Shown here: piece after piece, positions 17,555 through 26,654 of the stretch
Position numbering within the stretch: position 1 is the stretch's first letter
How the letters are laid out: each line of letters starts with the position of its first letter
Origin: Bradyrhizobium sp. JYMT SZCCT0428
GTDB taxonomy: Bacteria > Pseudomonadota > Alphaproteobacteria > Rhizobiales > Xanthobacteraceae
DNA: 64,000 nucleotides
Reading direction: 5' to 3'
Assembly (NCBI RefSeq): GCF_018131075.1
Contig: NZ_JAFCLS010000001.1
Location: 310,001-374,000 of the forward strand
Translations under genes and position numbers: made by a program
The notes under the pieces: generated by a model
Databases searched by the model: none
The model's input: the letters and a program-made list of their open reading frames with translations, nothing else
Told to the model about the DNA's origin: nothing

Positions 17555-18993
17555 TGCTGCGGACCGGTCTCGATGGTGATCCAGCGCAGTTCGGTAAATT
17601 CGGCGATCCCTGCCTTGCCGCCGAAACGGCCATACCCGGAGGCCTTCGTACCACCGAACGGCATTTGCGCTTCATCGTGCACCGTCGGCCCATTGACATG
17701 ACAAATGCCGGACTCGATCCGCTTGGCGACTTCCATGGCGCGTGCGATATCGCGGCCGAACACTGCCGCTGACAATCCATACTCCGTATCGTTCGCGACC
17801 CGCACGGCCTCATCGACGCTGTTTACACGCACGATGCTGACCACCGGACCGAACGATTCCTCGCCATAGATCCGCATGACAGAGGTGACGTGATCGAGCA
17901 CGGTGGCCGACATCAACGTCCCCTCCGACCGGCCGCCGGCCACGACACGCGCGCCCTTAGCTACCGCGTCCTTGATCAGACCCTGGATACGATCAACGGC
18001 ATCCGCGCCGATCAGCGATCCCAGAGGTGTGCCGCCCTTGCGCGGATCGCCCGCCACCAGCGAGTCGGCCTTGGTCGCCAGCTTGGCGACGAAGGCGTCG
18101 GCGACCTTGTTGTCGAGCACGATCCGTTCCGTCGACATGCAGATCTGTCCCTGGTTCATGAACGCGCCGAACGCGGCAGCGGCGACCGCAGCATCGATGT
18201 CAGCGTCATCGAGCACGATCAGCGGCGCCTTGCCGCCAAGTTCGAGCAGTGCCGGCTTGAGATATTTTGCCGCCGTCTGGGCGATGATGCGGCCTACGCG
18301 GGTCGAACCGGTGAAGTTGATGCGGCGCACGGCGGGATGGGCAATCAGGGCCTCGATCAGATCAGGCGCATCTTCCGGCGCGTTCGTGATGACGTTGACC
18401 ACGCCGGGCGGCAAACCGGCATCGCGCAGGCATTCCGCGATCAAACGGTGGGTGCCCGGGCAGATCTCCGAGGCCTTCAGGATAACCGTGTTTCCGCACG
18501 CCAGCGGCAGCGCCACCGCGCGGACGCCGAGGATCACCGGGGCGTTCCAGGGCGCGATGCTGAGCACGACGCCGGCCGGCTGCCGAACGGCCATCGCGAT
18601 GCAGCCCGGCTTGTCCGACGGGATCACCTCGCCCGAAATCTGCGTCGTCATGGCGGCCGCTTCGCGCAGCATCCCCGCGGCAAGACCCACATTGAACCCG
18701 GCCCAGCCGGCGGTGGCGCCGGTTTCGGTCGCCATCAGTTCGATGAACTGCGCCGTCTTGGCTTCGAGCGCGTCGGCTGCCTTGAGCAGGATCTTTCGGC
18801 GCAGGCCCGGTCCGGTTGACGACCACGCGGGGAACGCCGCCGCAGCTGCATCGGCAGCGCGTTTGGCATCGGATATCTGCGCGGCGGAAGCGCGGGTAGC
18901 GACTTCGCCCGTGATGGGGTTGAGGCGATCGAACGTGACGCCGTCAACCGCCTGAACATCCTGGTTTTCGAGCAGCAGACTGATCTGGTTCAT
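17542..18993 (-). CDS. NAD(P)-dependent aldehyde dehydrogenase (vanillin/salicylaldehyde type)
   Basis: The 483-residue protein from ATG 18993 (MNQISLLLENQDV) is a full ALDH. N150 lies in IAPWNAP, the general base E251 in LELGGKAP and the nucleophile C285 in NQGQICMST. Sequence style (GAFMNQGQICMSTER, MPFGGTKASGYGRFGGKAG) is that of vanillin, salicylaldehyde or benzaldehyde dehydrogenases. It begins 40 bases after livF, so it closes the ABC transporter operon. Its 3' end overlaps the FeaR-like gene by 13 bases, tail to tail. It could oxidise aldehydes made by the amine oxidase or by a compound imported by the transporter. Confidence 0.88.
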   Translation of the reverse strand: MNQISLLLENQDVQAVDGVTFDRLNPITGEVATRASAAQISDAKRAADAAAAAFPAWSSTGPGLRRKILLKAADALEAKTAQFIELMATETGATAGWAGFNVGLAAGMLREAAAMTTQISGEVIPSDKPGCIAMAVRQPAGVVLSIAPWNAPVILGVRAVALPLACGNTVILKASEICPGTHRLIAECLRDAGLPPGVVNVITNAPEDAPDLIEALIAHPAVRRINFTGSTRVGRIIAQTAAKYLKPALLELGGKAPLIVLDDADIDAAVAAAAFGAFMNQGQICMSTERIVLDNKVADAFVAKLATKADSLVAGDPRKGGTPLGSLIGADAVDRIQGLIKDAVAKGARVVAGGRSEGTLMSATVLDHVTSVMRIYGEESFGPVVSIVRVNSVDEAVRVANDTEYGLSAAVFGRDIARAMEVAKRIESGICHVNGPTVHDEAQMPFGGTKASGYGRFGGKAGIAEFTELRWITIETGPQHYPI

Positions 18994-19033
18994 GGCGTGA
19001 TCCTCCGTGTTTTCAGGTTGTTTTTCGTGAGTT

Positions 19034-19759
19034 TCAAACCGCGCTTGCGACGATGCCGCCGAGATAGGCGCGCTGTACGGCATCGTTGGACATCAGCTCG
19101 GTCCCGGTGCCGCTGCCGGTGATCTTGCCGTTCTCGATGAGATAGCCGCGATCGGCAATGGCGAGGCTTTCGCGCGCGTTCTGTTCGACCAGCAGCAACC
19201 CGACTCCGCTCTCGCGCACCTTGCGCAGGCTTGCGAACAATTCGCGCACCAATAGCGGCGACAGGCCGAGCGAGGGCTCGTCCAGCAGGAGGACGTCGGG
19301 ATTGGACATCAGCGCGCGACCGATCGCGACCATCTGCTGCTCGCCGCCGCTCATGGTCCGCACCGTCTGTCCGAGCCGTTCGCCGAGCCGCGGAAACAGC
19401 GACAGCACCCGCTCCCGCCGCGCCGCCTCCCCGACACGGGCGCGCTTCGGGTTGGCGCCCAGCAACAGGTTTTCCGCGACCGTCAAATCAGCAAAGATGC
19501 CGCGGCCTTCCGGCACCAACGCCAGACCGGCTTCGACGATCTCGTGGGCCGGAAGAGCCGAGATATCGCGCCCCGAAAGCGTGACGCGCTTGCCCGGAAG
19601 ACAGGCCACGATGCCGGCGATGGCCTTCAGCAGTGAGGTTTTGCCCGCACCATTGGCGCCGAGGATGACCACGATTTCGCTACGGCCGACGCTCAAGCTG
19701 GCATCCGTCAGCGCGTGGTGCTGGCCATACGTGACGCTGACATTTGCGACCTCAAGCAT
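19034..19759 (-). CDS. livF: Branched-chain-type amino acid ABC transporter ATPase LivF
   Basis: The 241-residue ATPase has Walker A GANGAGKTSLL (about 34-44), the signature MSGGEQQMVAIGRAL (about 136-150) and Walker B DVLLLDEPSLGLSP. Length and the EGRGIFADLTVAENL segment fit LivF. Its start overlaps the end of livG by 8 bases. It energises the HAAT-family importer encoded just upstream. Confidence 0.92.
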   Translation of the reverse strand: MLEVANVSVTYGQHHALTDASLSVGRSEIVVILGANGAGKTSLLKAIAGIVACLPGKRVTLSGRDISALPAHEIVEAGLALVPEGRGIFADLTVAENLLLGANPKRARVGEAARRERVLSLFPRLGERLGQTVRTMSGGEQQMVAIGRALMSNPDVLLLDEPSLGLSPLLVRELFASLRKVRESGVGLLLVEQNARESLAIADRGYLIENGKITGSGTGTELMSNDAVQRAYLGGIVASAV

Positions 19760-20489
19760 TGGCGGGCGCTCCGAGGTAGGCCTCGATCACGGCGGGATCG
19801 GAGAGCACCTTGTCCGGCGTTCCCTCGGCAATCTTCCGGCCGCTGTTCATGACCACGCAGCGATCGCAAAGCGAACGGATCGCGTCCATGACGTGTTCGA
19901 CCAGCAAGATGGACAACCCCTCCTCTTTCAACGAGCGGATCAGCGCGATGCCTATCAAAAGCTCGGAAGGATTGAGCCCGGCCAGCCATTCGTCGAGCAG
20001 CAGAAGCCGCGGCTTCAGCGCCAGCGCGCGTGCCAGCTCAAGGCGCTTGCGGTCGATATAGGTCAGCTCGGTTGCCATGCGTTGATCGGCATCTTTCAAC
20101 CCGACCCGCTCCAGCAACCGGATGGCGGCAGCGTCCATTTCGCCGCGTGCGAGGCGTGCAGGATGAAAAGCGAGACCCGCCCGGACGTTCTCGGCACAGT
20201 TCATGCCGTCGAGCACGCGGACCAATTGGAAGGTTCGCCCGAGGCCCAGACGCGCGATGCGATGCGTCGCCATCCCGGCAATGTCGTGCCCGGCGAAGTG
20301 GATCGCGCCGGAATCCGGACGCAGCACGCCCGAGACGAGATTGAGCGCGGTGGTCTTGCCTGATCCGTTCGGACCGAGCAGTCCGACGATCTCGCCAGAC
20401 CCGACCGTCATGTCCAGCGCATTGACGGCAACAAGGCCGCCGAACGCCCGGACCAAGCCTTTGATCTCAAGGACAGTGGAAGCCATCAT
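19752..20489 (-). CDS. livG: Branched-chain-type amino acid ABC transporter ATPase LivG
   Basis: The start is taken at ATG 20489, which overlaps the livM stop as ATGA (product MMASTVLEIKGLVRAFGG, 245 residues). Walker A is GPNGSGKTTALN, the signature region is degenerate (TYIDRKRLELARALALKPR), and Walker B is LLLLDEWLAGLNPSE. LivG normally has DEP after the Walker B Asp-Glu, whereas here the sequence is DEWLAGL, a common variant. It is the second ATPase of the importer. Confidence 0.9.
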   Translation of the reverse strand: MMASTVLEIKGLVRAFGGLVAVNALDMTVGSGEIVGLLGPNGSGKTTALNLVSGVLRPDSGAIHFAGHDIAGMATHRIARLGLGRTFQLVRVLDGMNCAENVRAGLAFHPARLARGEMDAAAIRLLERVGLKDADQRMATELTYIDRKRLELARALALKPRLLLLDEWLAGLNPSELLIGIALIRSLKEEGLSILLVEHVMDAIRSLCDRCVVMNSGRKIAEGTPDKVLSDPAVIEAYLGAPANA

Positions 20490-21433
20490 GCTTTGGCCTC
20501 CTGCTCGACCCGCCGTGGCCGCCATTGCCGCCGGAAATTGTCCCACAGGCCGACGACGCCGGCAGGCAGCGCGTACACGATCAGCAGAAAGATGACGCCC
20601 ATGATCAGCGTCGAGGCGGTCGGAAACCGCGCCGCCAGGAACTCGAACAGCAACGTCAGCGGAATGGCGCCGAGCGCCGGCCCCCAGAGCCGGTGCGCGC
20701 CGCCCAGCAGCGCCATGATTACGACTTCAAAGGAAATCGTGGCGTTGAAGACGATCGACGGCTCGATGTAGGTCCAGCGCGGCGCCATGATCGCGCCGAC
20801 CAGCGTCATGAACACGGCGCTAATCGTGAACAGCGTCACCTTGGCAACGGTGACGTTGATCCCGCAATGCTTGGCGACGGTTTCGTCCTCGCCGATGATA
20901 CGCAGCGCAAAGCCGAGCCGCGAACGCTCGATCAGCCAGCCGATCACGAACACCGCGACCGCCAACGCGAGAAGCTGCCAGTAAATATCCTTCTGGGTGA
21001 TGTCGACGAACACGTAGCGGCCGAGCACGCGGGACTTGTTGACTTCGAACCAGATCACGAGCTGGCGAATGAGTTCGGCCAGCCCGAACGTGAAGATCAC
21101 GAAATGCAGGCCGCTGAGCCGCAGCGTGGAAAGGCCCACGACAACGGCCATCACCGCGCCGATCGCGGTCGCGATCAGCAGCACCAGTGGCCAGGGCAGC
21201 AGTTCGCCGAGCACCGCCACCGTATAGGCGCCGACGCCGAAAAACGCCGTCGTTGCCAGTGAGACGTAGCGCGTCGGTCCGGAGAACAAGCCCCATGCGG
21301 TTGCCAGCACGGTGAATTGCAACAGGCCGATCGCGAGTGCGAGGTAGTAGGCATCGACGTACACTGGCAGCAGCGCCAGTACGGCAAGGCCGGCGCAGGC
21401 CGCGAGCGCGGCGGCAAGGCGCATTGCGCTCAT
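20486..21433 (-). CDS. livM: Branched-chain-type ABC transporter permease LivM
   Basis: The 315-residue integral membrane protein has about nine hydrophobic segments. The conserved permease block is GLSTLRLSGLHFVIFTFGLAEL (about 104-125), followed by the cytoplasmic EAA-like loop around IGEDETVAKHCGINVTVAK. It overlaps livH at its start and livG at its end by 4 bases each, showing tight coupling. Confidence 0.9.
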   Translation of the reverse strand: MSAMRLAAALAACAGLAVLALLPVYVDAYYLALAIGLLQFTVLATAWGLFSGPTRYVSLATTAFFGVGAYTVAVLGELLPWPLVLLIATAIGAVMAVVVGLSTLRLSGLHFVIFTFGLAELIRQLVIWFEVNKSRVLGRYVFVDITQKDIYWQLLALAVAVFVIGWLIERSRLGFALRIIGEDETVAKHCGINVTVAKVTLFTISAVFMTLVGAIMAPRWTYIEPSIVFNATISFEVVIMALLGGAHRLWGPALGAIPLTLLFEFLAARFPTASTLIMGVIFLLIVYALPAGVVGLWDNFRRQWRPRRVEQEAKA

Positions 21434-22299
21434 CGCTGCGCCCTCCCGAACAGGCCGGCCGGCTTGACCAGCAGAACGCCGAGGAACAGCGCGAAATTCA
21501 CCGCCAGTGTCAGGCCCGGGTCGACGAAGGTCGCGACCAGTGATTCACTTAAGCCCAGCGCCAAACCGGCAACGAGGCAGCCAAGCAGATTGCCGACGCC
21601 GCCCATCACGACCACGATCAGTGCCTTCATCGTGAAGATCACGCCCGATGAGGCGCTGAAGGTCAGGAACATGCTGATCAGAACGCCGGCGGCGGCGACC
21701 AGCGCGCCGCCAAGCGCGAACGCAAATGCGGATGTCCTGACGACATCGATCGCTACCAGCTGCGCAGCCATCGGATCGACCGCAACGGCGCGGATCGACG
21801 TGCCGAGCCGGGTGCGGGTCAGCGCCAGATACAGTGCAAGCCCGACCGCCACCGCCAGGCCGAACGCGATCAGCCGGTTCAATGCGAGGATTTCACCGAA
21901 CAGGCTGACCGGGATCGCGAGGAAGGAGTAGCTGAAATAAGCGCCGCCGAACATCGACAGCATGATGCCCTGGACGATGAACATCATGCCGAACGTCGCC
22001 AGAATGCTGTCGACTTCGAGCGCGCCCCGCGTCCGCGCCCGGCGCACCAGTGGCGTGAGCAGGACGCGGTACAGCAACAGGCTCACGCCGAAACCGGCGG
22101 GAATGACGAGCGCCAGTCCAAGCAACGGGTTCAATGCCCATCCCGTGAACAGCCAGTAGGACGCAAAGGCCGCCGCGACGAGAAACTCGCCGTAGGACAG
22201 GTTCATGATCCGCGCCACGCCATATTGGAGCGTCAGCCCCATGGCGATCAGCGCGTACATGCCCCCGAGCATCAGGCCGGTGAAGATGGCGTTCGTCAT
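21430..22299 (-). CDS. livH: Branched-chain-type ABC transporter permease LivH
   Basis: The 289-residue membrane protein begins MTNAIFTGLMLGGMYALIAMGL, the usual LivH N-terminus, and contains GVARIMNLSYGEFLVAAA and the loop RTRLGTSIRAVAVDPMAAQLV. It lies 30 bases after the binding-protein gene. With LivM it forms the membrane channel of the importer. Confidence 0.92.
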   Translation of the reverse strand: MTNAIFTGLMLGGMYALIAMGLTLQYGVARIMNLSYGEFLVAAAFASYWLFTGWALNPLLGLALVIPAGFGVSLLLYRVLLTPLVRRARTRGALEVDSILATFGMMFIVQGIMLSMFGGAYFSYSFLAIPVSLFGEILALNRLIAFGLAVAVGLALYLALTRTRLGTSIRAVAVDPMAAQLVAIDVVRTSAFAFALGGALVAAAGVLISMFLTFSASSGVIFTMKALIVVVMGGVGNLLGCLVAGLALGLSESLVATFVDPGLTLAVNFALFLGVLLVKPAGLFGRAQR

Positions 22300-22329
22300 T
22301 TACTCAGTGCCGTTCGGATCAATCGCCGA

Positions 22330-23556
22330 TCACGGCGCCTTCCATGCCGGCTTCGGGACAACAGGCGTACGCGCGCCTTCGTTGGTGGCCGGGCCGACGC
22401 CGTAGAATTCGCCGTCCTGCCACTGCCCTACCCACCAATATTTGGTCGGCAGGTTGTTCTCGAACTTGACCTTGCCGATGATGGTATCGAAGGTCCCGGT
22501 CTGCAGGTCCTTGATGACGGCCTCACGGTCGATCTTGCCGACGCGTTCGATCGCCTGCTGCAGCATCTGCAGGCTCGCGTAGGTCACCGCGCTGGCCCAG
22601 CGATCCGGCTCGGCGCCGTTCGCCGCTGCCGCCTTGTGGCGCGCCAGATAATCCTTGATCGGGGCGCTGTCGCCGCTCCAGCCGCCGATCCCCATCACGC
22701 CCTGCGCGTTGGCGCCGAACTTCTGCTTGAACAGCGGGAAAGCCGTGCCGACGCCGGTGTAGAAGATTTTTGGATTGAAGCTTGCGATCCGCGCCTGTTC
22801 GGTAATCCCGAGCGTATCCGGCGGATAGCTGAACGCGATGAAGACGTCGGGATTGAGCGCCTTGACCTCGTTGACGATCGGGCTGAGGTCTTGCGTGCCG
22901 ACCGGGTAGGTCTTGTCATAGGCCAGCTTGAAATTGGCTTTTGCCAGTGCAGGACGCGCTGCGCCCGACAGGTCGATGCCAAAACCGTCGGCGACGCTGA
23001 CCATGGCGACCGTGTCGCCGATCTTGCCTTCGCCGCGCAGCTTGACCAGGAGATCCACCAGCGTGTTGGCGGCGCCGGCGCTGGTGCCGAGCAGCCAGAA
23101 GCTGTTGGGCCAGCGCTTGGCCAGTTCAGGCGCGCGGTCGGTCACCGCGGTCGATGCGAGGTGCGGATAGCCGGCCTTGTTGAGGATCGGCCCGACCGCC
23201 AGATTGAGGCCGGTGCCCCAGGGCGGCAGGATGAAGTCGACCTTGTCCTGGGTAATCAGACGCTCGAGCGACCTTGCCGCCTCTTCGGCGCTGGAGCGAT
23301 CGTCATATTGCACCACTTCGATCGGCACGCGCTTGTCGCCAAGCTTCAGGCCGCCTGCGGCGTTCACTTCCTTCACCCACATTTCGTAGTTCGGCAGCGT
23401 CGTCACCGCGGCGCCGCCGGCATTCGGGCCGGTGCGCGAAAGCGCGTAGCCGATCTTGACCGAGCTTTGTGCCAGCGCCGGTCCATCGACTGCGAAAAGG
23501 GCCGCCCCGGTGACGGCGAGTAATCCCGCTGCGAAGCGGGTGACTGATGACCCCAT
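22330..23556 (-). CDS. ABC transporter substrate-binding protein (branched-chain amino acid/amide type)
   Basis: The 408-residue periplasmic protein has a signal peptide (about 1-29, ending ALAQ) and a Peripla_BP_6 fold. VKIGYALSRTGPNAGGA opens the mature part, and conserved stretches include RVPIEVVQYDDRSSAEEAARSLERLI and LPPWGTGLNLA. It is the first gene of the livKHMGF-aldehyde dehydrogenase operon. The ligand could be an aromatic acid or amide rather than leucine, because the operon ends in an aromatic-type aldehyde dehydrogenase; this is inference. Confidence 0.9.
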   Translation of the reverse strand: MGSSVTRFAAGLLAVTGAALFAVDGPALAQSSVKIGYALSRTGPNAGGAAVTTLPNYEMWVKEVNAAGGLKLGDKRVPIEVVQYDDRSSAEEAARSLERLITQDKVDFILPPWGTGLNLAVGPILNKAGYPHLASTAVTDRAPELAKRWPNSFWLLGTSAGAANTLVDLLVKLRGEGKIGDTVAMVSVADGFGIDLSGAARPALAKANFKLAYDKTYPVGTQDLSPIVNEVKALNPDVFIAFSYPPDTLGITEQARIASFNPKIFYTGVGTAFPLFKQKFGANAQGVMGIGGWSGDSAPIKDYLARHKAAAANGAEPDRWASAVTYASLQMLQQAIERVGKIDREAVIKDLQTGTFDTIIGKVKFENNLPTKYWWVGQWQDGEFYGVGPATNEGARTPVVPKPAWKAP

Positions 23557-23724
23557 GTTCTCCTCCCAGAGACTTTTGCGTCCATCGCCTTGGAGCGGCG
23601 TTCGACCGGATGCAGCCTATGGGAGCGTTACCGGCATAGAATTGGACGTATCCGGGGATTGATTGTATCCTTCCGCCAAAGACCGCCTGCGACAAGCGGT
23701 AGATTGTCACGGTTGAGGGATGCC

Positions 23725-24636
23725 ATGCAGTTGGGTTCGGGGCTGGAAGCCTTTGCGGAGAAGCCGATTCCGGCCCTCCATGCGGAGCGGTTTTCCGCCA
23801 GCCTGGCGCCGGCTCAATGGGTCATTCGTCAGCGCGGACTTCGCCGTTCCCACCTCCTGGTGATCGAGGCGCGGCGAGGCGCCGTTGCGCTGCGCGGCAC
23901 AAATGTGGCGTTTGAGGCGCCGGCGCTGCTGTGGCTGCCGGCCGATCTCGAAGGCGATCTGCAGGTCGAAGCCGGCGCGCAGGGCTATCTGGTCGCGATC
24001 TCCGAAGACTTTCTCACCAAGACCGTCGCTGGCAGTGCCGAGGCGCTTCACCTCCGCCGCACCATCGACCGGCTTGTGCTCTTGAAGGCGGGACAGGTCG
24101 GCGAAGCCTTCAACGCCGTGATCCATGGCTGCGACGCGCTGGTGCGCGAACTGCATTCTCCCGGACGTGGCACAACGACGATGACGTCATCGCATGTGCT
24201 GCTGCTCTGCCTGCATCTGTGGCGTTCCGTCATTTCAGGCGAACCGCCCGACGAAGCCGCGCACCGAGGTGACGGCACCCGCCTGGTCGGAAATTTTCTG
24301 CAGATGGTCGAATTGCATTACCGCGATGGCTGGCAGGTCGCGCGCTATGCGGCCGCGCTGGGCGTTACCGAGGACAAGCTACACGCCCACTGCAAACGCG
24401 AGAAAGGCGTCAGCCCTCGCGCCGTCGTGCATCTGCGACTGATCGAGGAGGCCTGCACGCGCCTGCAACAACTCGATCTTCCAGTCGAGCAGATCGGTTA
24501 CGGCCTCGGATTTCGTGATCCCGGATACTTCAGCCGGTTCTTTCGCAAGCACCAGGGCGTTTCGCCGGGCGCCTACCGGCGTCGCTCCCGGCTGGAGCAG
24601 ATGCGGCGCGGCGCGTCCTACGCGGCCTGGCCGTAA
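23725..24636 (+). CDS. AraC-family regulator of the divergent liv operon
   Basis: ATG 23725 (MQLGSGLEAFAEKPIPALHAER) gives 303 residues; the longer frame from 23590 runs through the promoter region. The C-terminal 100 residues are an AraC DNA-binding domain: WQVARYAAALGVTEDKLHAHCK, then IEQIGYGLGFRDP-type sequence with GYFSRFFRKHQGVSPGAYRR. The N-terminal half is a cupin-like sensor (LLWLPADLEGDLQVEAGAQGYLVAIS). It is divergent from the binding-protein gene with 168 bases between starts, so it probably activates the importer-dehydrogenase operon. Confidence 0.82.
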   Translation: MQLGSGLEAFAEKPIPALHAERFSASLAPAQWVIRQRGLRRSHLLVIEARRGAVALRGTNVAFEAPALLWLPADLEGDLQVEAGAQGYLVAISEDFLTKTVAGSAEALHLRRTIDRLVLLKAGQVGEAFNAVIHGCDALVRELHSPGRGTTTMTSSHVLLLCLHLWRSVISGEPPDEAAHRGDGTRLVGNFLQMVELHYRDGWQVARYAAALGVTEDKLHAHCKREKGVSPRAVVHLRLIEEACTRLQQLDLPVEQIGYGLGFRDPGYFSRFFRKHQGVSPGAYRRRSRLEQMRRGASYAAWP

Positions 24637-24705
24637 CATAGTGTTTTCGAGCGAAGTGGCTTCCGGTTCGCGTTAAGAAAACGCTTCAAAAAAGAACGCT
24701 TCAAA

Positions 24706-24858
24706 TCAGAACGGGTGAACCGAGAGCGAGCTGAAGACGATGGCCGCGATGAGCGCGAGCGAGCTGTAGAGCGCGGCGGTATGAAATCCGGTTCCGGTCC
24801 GTCGGGACAGGGAACGTGCATAGAGGTGCAGGCGGGCCTCCGCCGATAGTTCGCGCAT
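24706..24858 (-). CDS. Small single-pass membrane protein (50 aa)
   Basis: ATG 24858 has GGAG about 8 bases upstream. The product is a 27-residue basic head (MRELSAEARLHLYARSLSRR) and one hydrophobic segment (AALYSSLALIAAIVFSSLSV, about 28-47). It sits alone between the AraC gene and the flavoprotein. Small proteins of this shape are common and poorly studied in this group. The role is unknown. Confidence 0.5.
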   Translation of the reverse strand: MRELSAEARLHLYARSLSRRTGTGFHTAALYSSLALIAAIVFSSLSVHPF

Positions 24859-25055
24859 CGTCGATCTCCAACGCAGCATGGGCTCCATATGGAATATCGT
24901 TCGCGCCAACTTGCAAGCGGGCCCGAAAAATAGTGATACGGCCCCTCCTGCGGACTCACTTTCCAGTGAAAAATTCTCTCGACCCAATTCGGGCGAGAAT
25001 TTTATTCGGGCCGATTTGAGCGAATTGGAACCCGCGGGGCTACGATTGTACCCCC

Positions 25056-26654
25056 TCAGTAAACGTCCTGCTGGAACCGGCCCTTTTTCTTGAGTTCCGC
25101 CACGAACAGGACGGCCTCGTCGGTGGACCGGGCGCCGAACTGGGCGACGATATCGACCAGCGCGCGCTCGACGTCCTTGGCCATCCGCTTGGCGTCGCCG
25201 CAGATGTAGACGTTGGCGCCCTCGGCGAGCCACGTCCACACTTCGCGGCCGACTTCACGCATGCGGTCCTGCACGTAGAACTTCTTGTCGCCGTCGCGCG
25301 ACCACGCCAGCGATAGCCGCGTCAAGAGCCCCGACGTCTTCATCGCGTTGAGTTCATCCTGGTAGAAGAAATCGCAGTCGCTGCGCTGATGGCCGAAGAA
25401 CAGCCAGTTCTTGCCGGGCGCGCCGGTGGCGCGGCGATCATGCAGGAAGGCGCGGAACGGCGCGATGCCGGTGCCCGGCCCGATCATGATGATCGGAATT
25501 TTCGGATCCTCCGGCAGCGCAAAGCCGTGGGCCTTCTGCACATAGACCTTGGCCTCGTCGCCGGGCCGGATGCGTTCGGCGAGGAAGGTCGAGGCAAGGC
25601 CGAGCCGCTTGCGCTTGTTGATGACGTAGCGAACGCAGTCCACCGTCAGCGAGAGCTTTCCGGGCGTCGCATTGTGCGAGGACGAGATCGAATAGAGCCG
25701 CGGCTGCAACGCTTCCAGCGCTTCCACGAAGGCTTCCGGATGCGGCCGCACGTTGGGAAACTTCTGCAGCACCGCCATCACGTCAAGCGTCGCGGCATCG
25801 CCATCGGGATCTTCACCCTGTGCCAGCGCCCTCGCCTTCTCGCGCTGCGCGCCGCCGGTGAGGTAGGAGATCAGTTCGAACAGCGAATCCGGTGCCGGTG
25901 CCAGCGAGACATCGTCGAGCAACACCTCACGCAAGGTCTTGCCGCGGACTTCGTTGGTGTGCGATGCGCCGAGCAAGGCAATGATCTGATCGACATTGCC
26001 GAGATCGTTGCGCGCGAAGATGCCGAAGGAATCGCCGACGACATAATCGAGCCCGCAGCCCGACAGGTCGAAGTCGATGTGCCAGGTTTCCTTTTCCGAT
26101 TGGCCCTTGTTGAGCAGATAGCGCCCGAGGAATTTTGCCGGCGCGGGATTGTCGCGCGAGCGGCCCGGCTCTGCGACAACCGCGGGCGCGGCAGCGGCGG
26201 CGGGTGCGGCAGCCGCCGATGATGGCGCCGCCGGCGCCTTGTCCAGTTCCTCATACAGCGATTTCAGCATCCGGGCGGTTTCCTTGCCGCCGGGGACGCA
26301 GAGATTGAGCCGCGCTTCGGTCTTGCCGGCGATCGCGTCCGAATAGTCGTTGCAATTGTAGCCGCACTGGCCGCAGTCCTGCTGCGCCATCGCCGCCATC
26401 ATTTTCCGCCGCAGCGGGCGGCCTTCCGCGAGTTTCATGCGGTCGGCAATCGGCATGGTTTGGTCGTGCCACGGCGCGCCGTCATCGACATCGCCGCCAT
26501 CCATGACGGCAGCACCTTGCTCGGCCGACAACGGCGTCGGCGCGTCGGACAAGAGCCCGGCAAAGAACCCGTTCAGCCACGAGCGCTGCGCTTCGGAGAA
26601 CGGCGCGCTGGAGGGAATGATCTCGATCTTCGGCGGCGGCGTGATCTGGTTCAT
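25056..26654 (-). CDS. CysJ-like FAD/NAD(P)H flavoprotein with an Fe-S domain in place of flavodoxin
   Basis: The 532-residue protein overlaps the nirA stop (ATGA). Domains in order: a short motif SWLNGFFAGL (25-34); a cysteine cluster C94-x2-C97-x3-C101 with C119 before PGG, which matches the small 4Fe-4S domain seen in RnfB; a Pro/Ala linker (about 140-165); an FAD-binding domain with RLYSIS at 319-324; and an NAD(P) domain with GPGTGIAPFR at 392-401, ending in an aromatic Tyr. CysJ normally carries an FMN flavodoxin domain, which is missing here. It is often annotated as sulfite reductase alpha subunit. Coupling to nirA and the nasST context suggest it feeds electrons to NirA; this is inference. 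Confidence 0.78.
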   Translation of the reverse strand: MNQITPPPKIEIIPSSAPFSEAQRSWLNGFFAGLLSDAPTPLSAEQGAAVMDGGDVDDGAPWHDQTMPIADRMKLAEGRPLRRKMMAAMAQQDCGQCGYNCNDYSDAIAGKTEARLNLCVPGGKETARMLKSLYEELDKAPAAPSSAAAAPAAAAAPAVVAEPGRSRDNPAPAKFLGRYLLNKGQSEKETWHIDFDLSGCGLDYVVGDSFGIFARNDLGNVDQIIALLGASHTNEVRGKTLREVLLDDVSLAPAPDSLFELISYLTGGAQREKARALAQGEDPDGDAATLDVMAVLQKFPNVRPHPEAFVEALEALQPRLYSISSSHNATPGKLSLTVDCVRYVINKRKRLGLASTFLAERIRPGDEAKVYVQKAHGFALPEDPKIPIIMIGPGTGIAPFRAFLHDRRATGAPGKNWLFFGHQRSDCDFFYQDELNAMKTSGLLTRLSLAWSRDGDKKFYVQDRMREVGREVWTWLAEGANVYICGDAKRMAKDVERALVDIVAQFGARSTDEAVLFVAELKKKGRFQQDVY

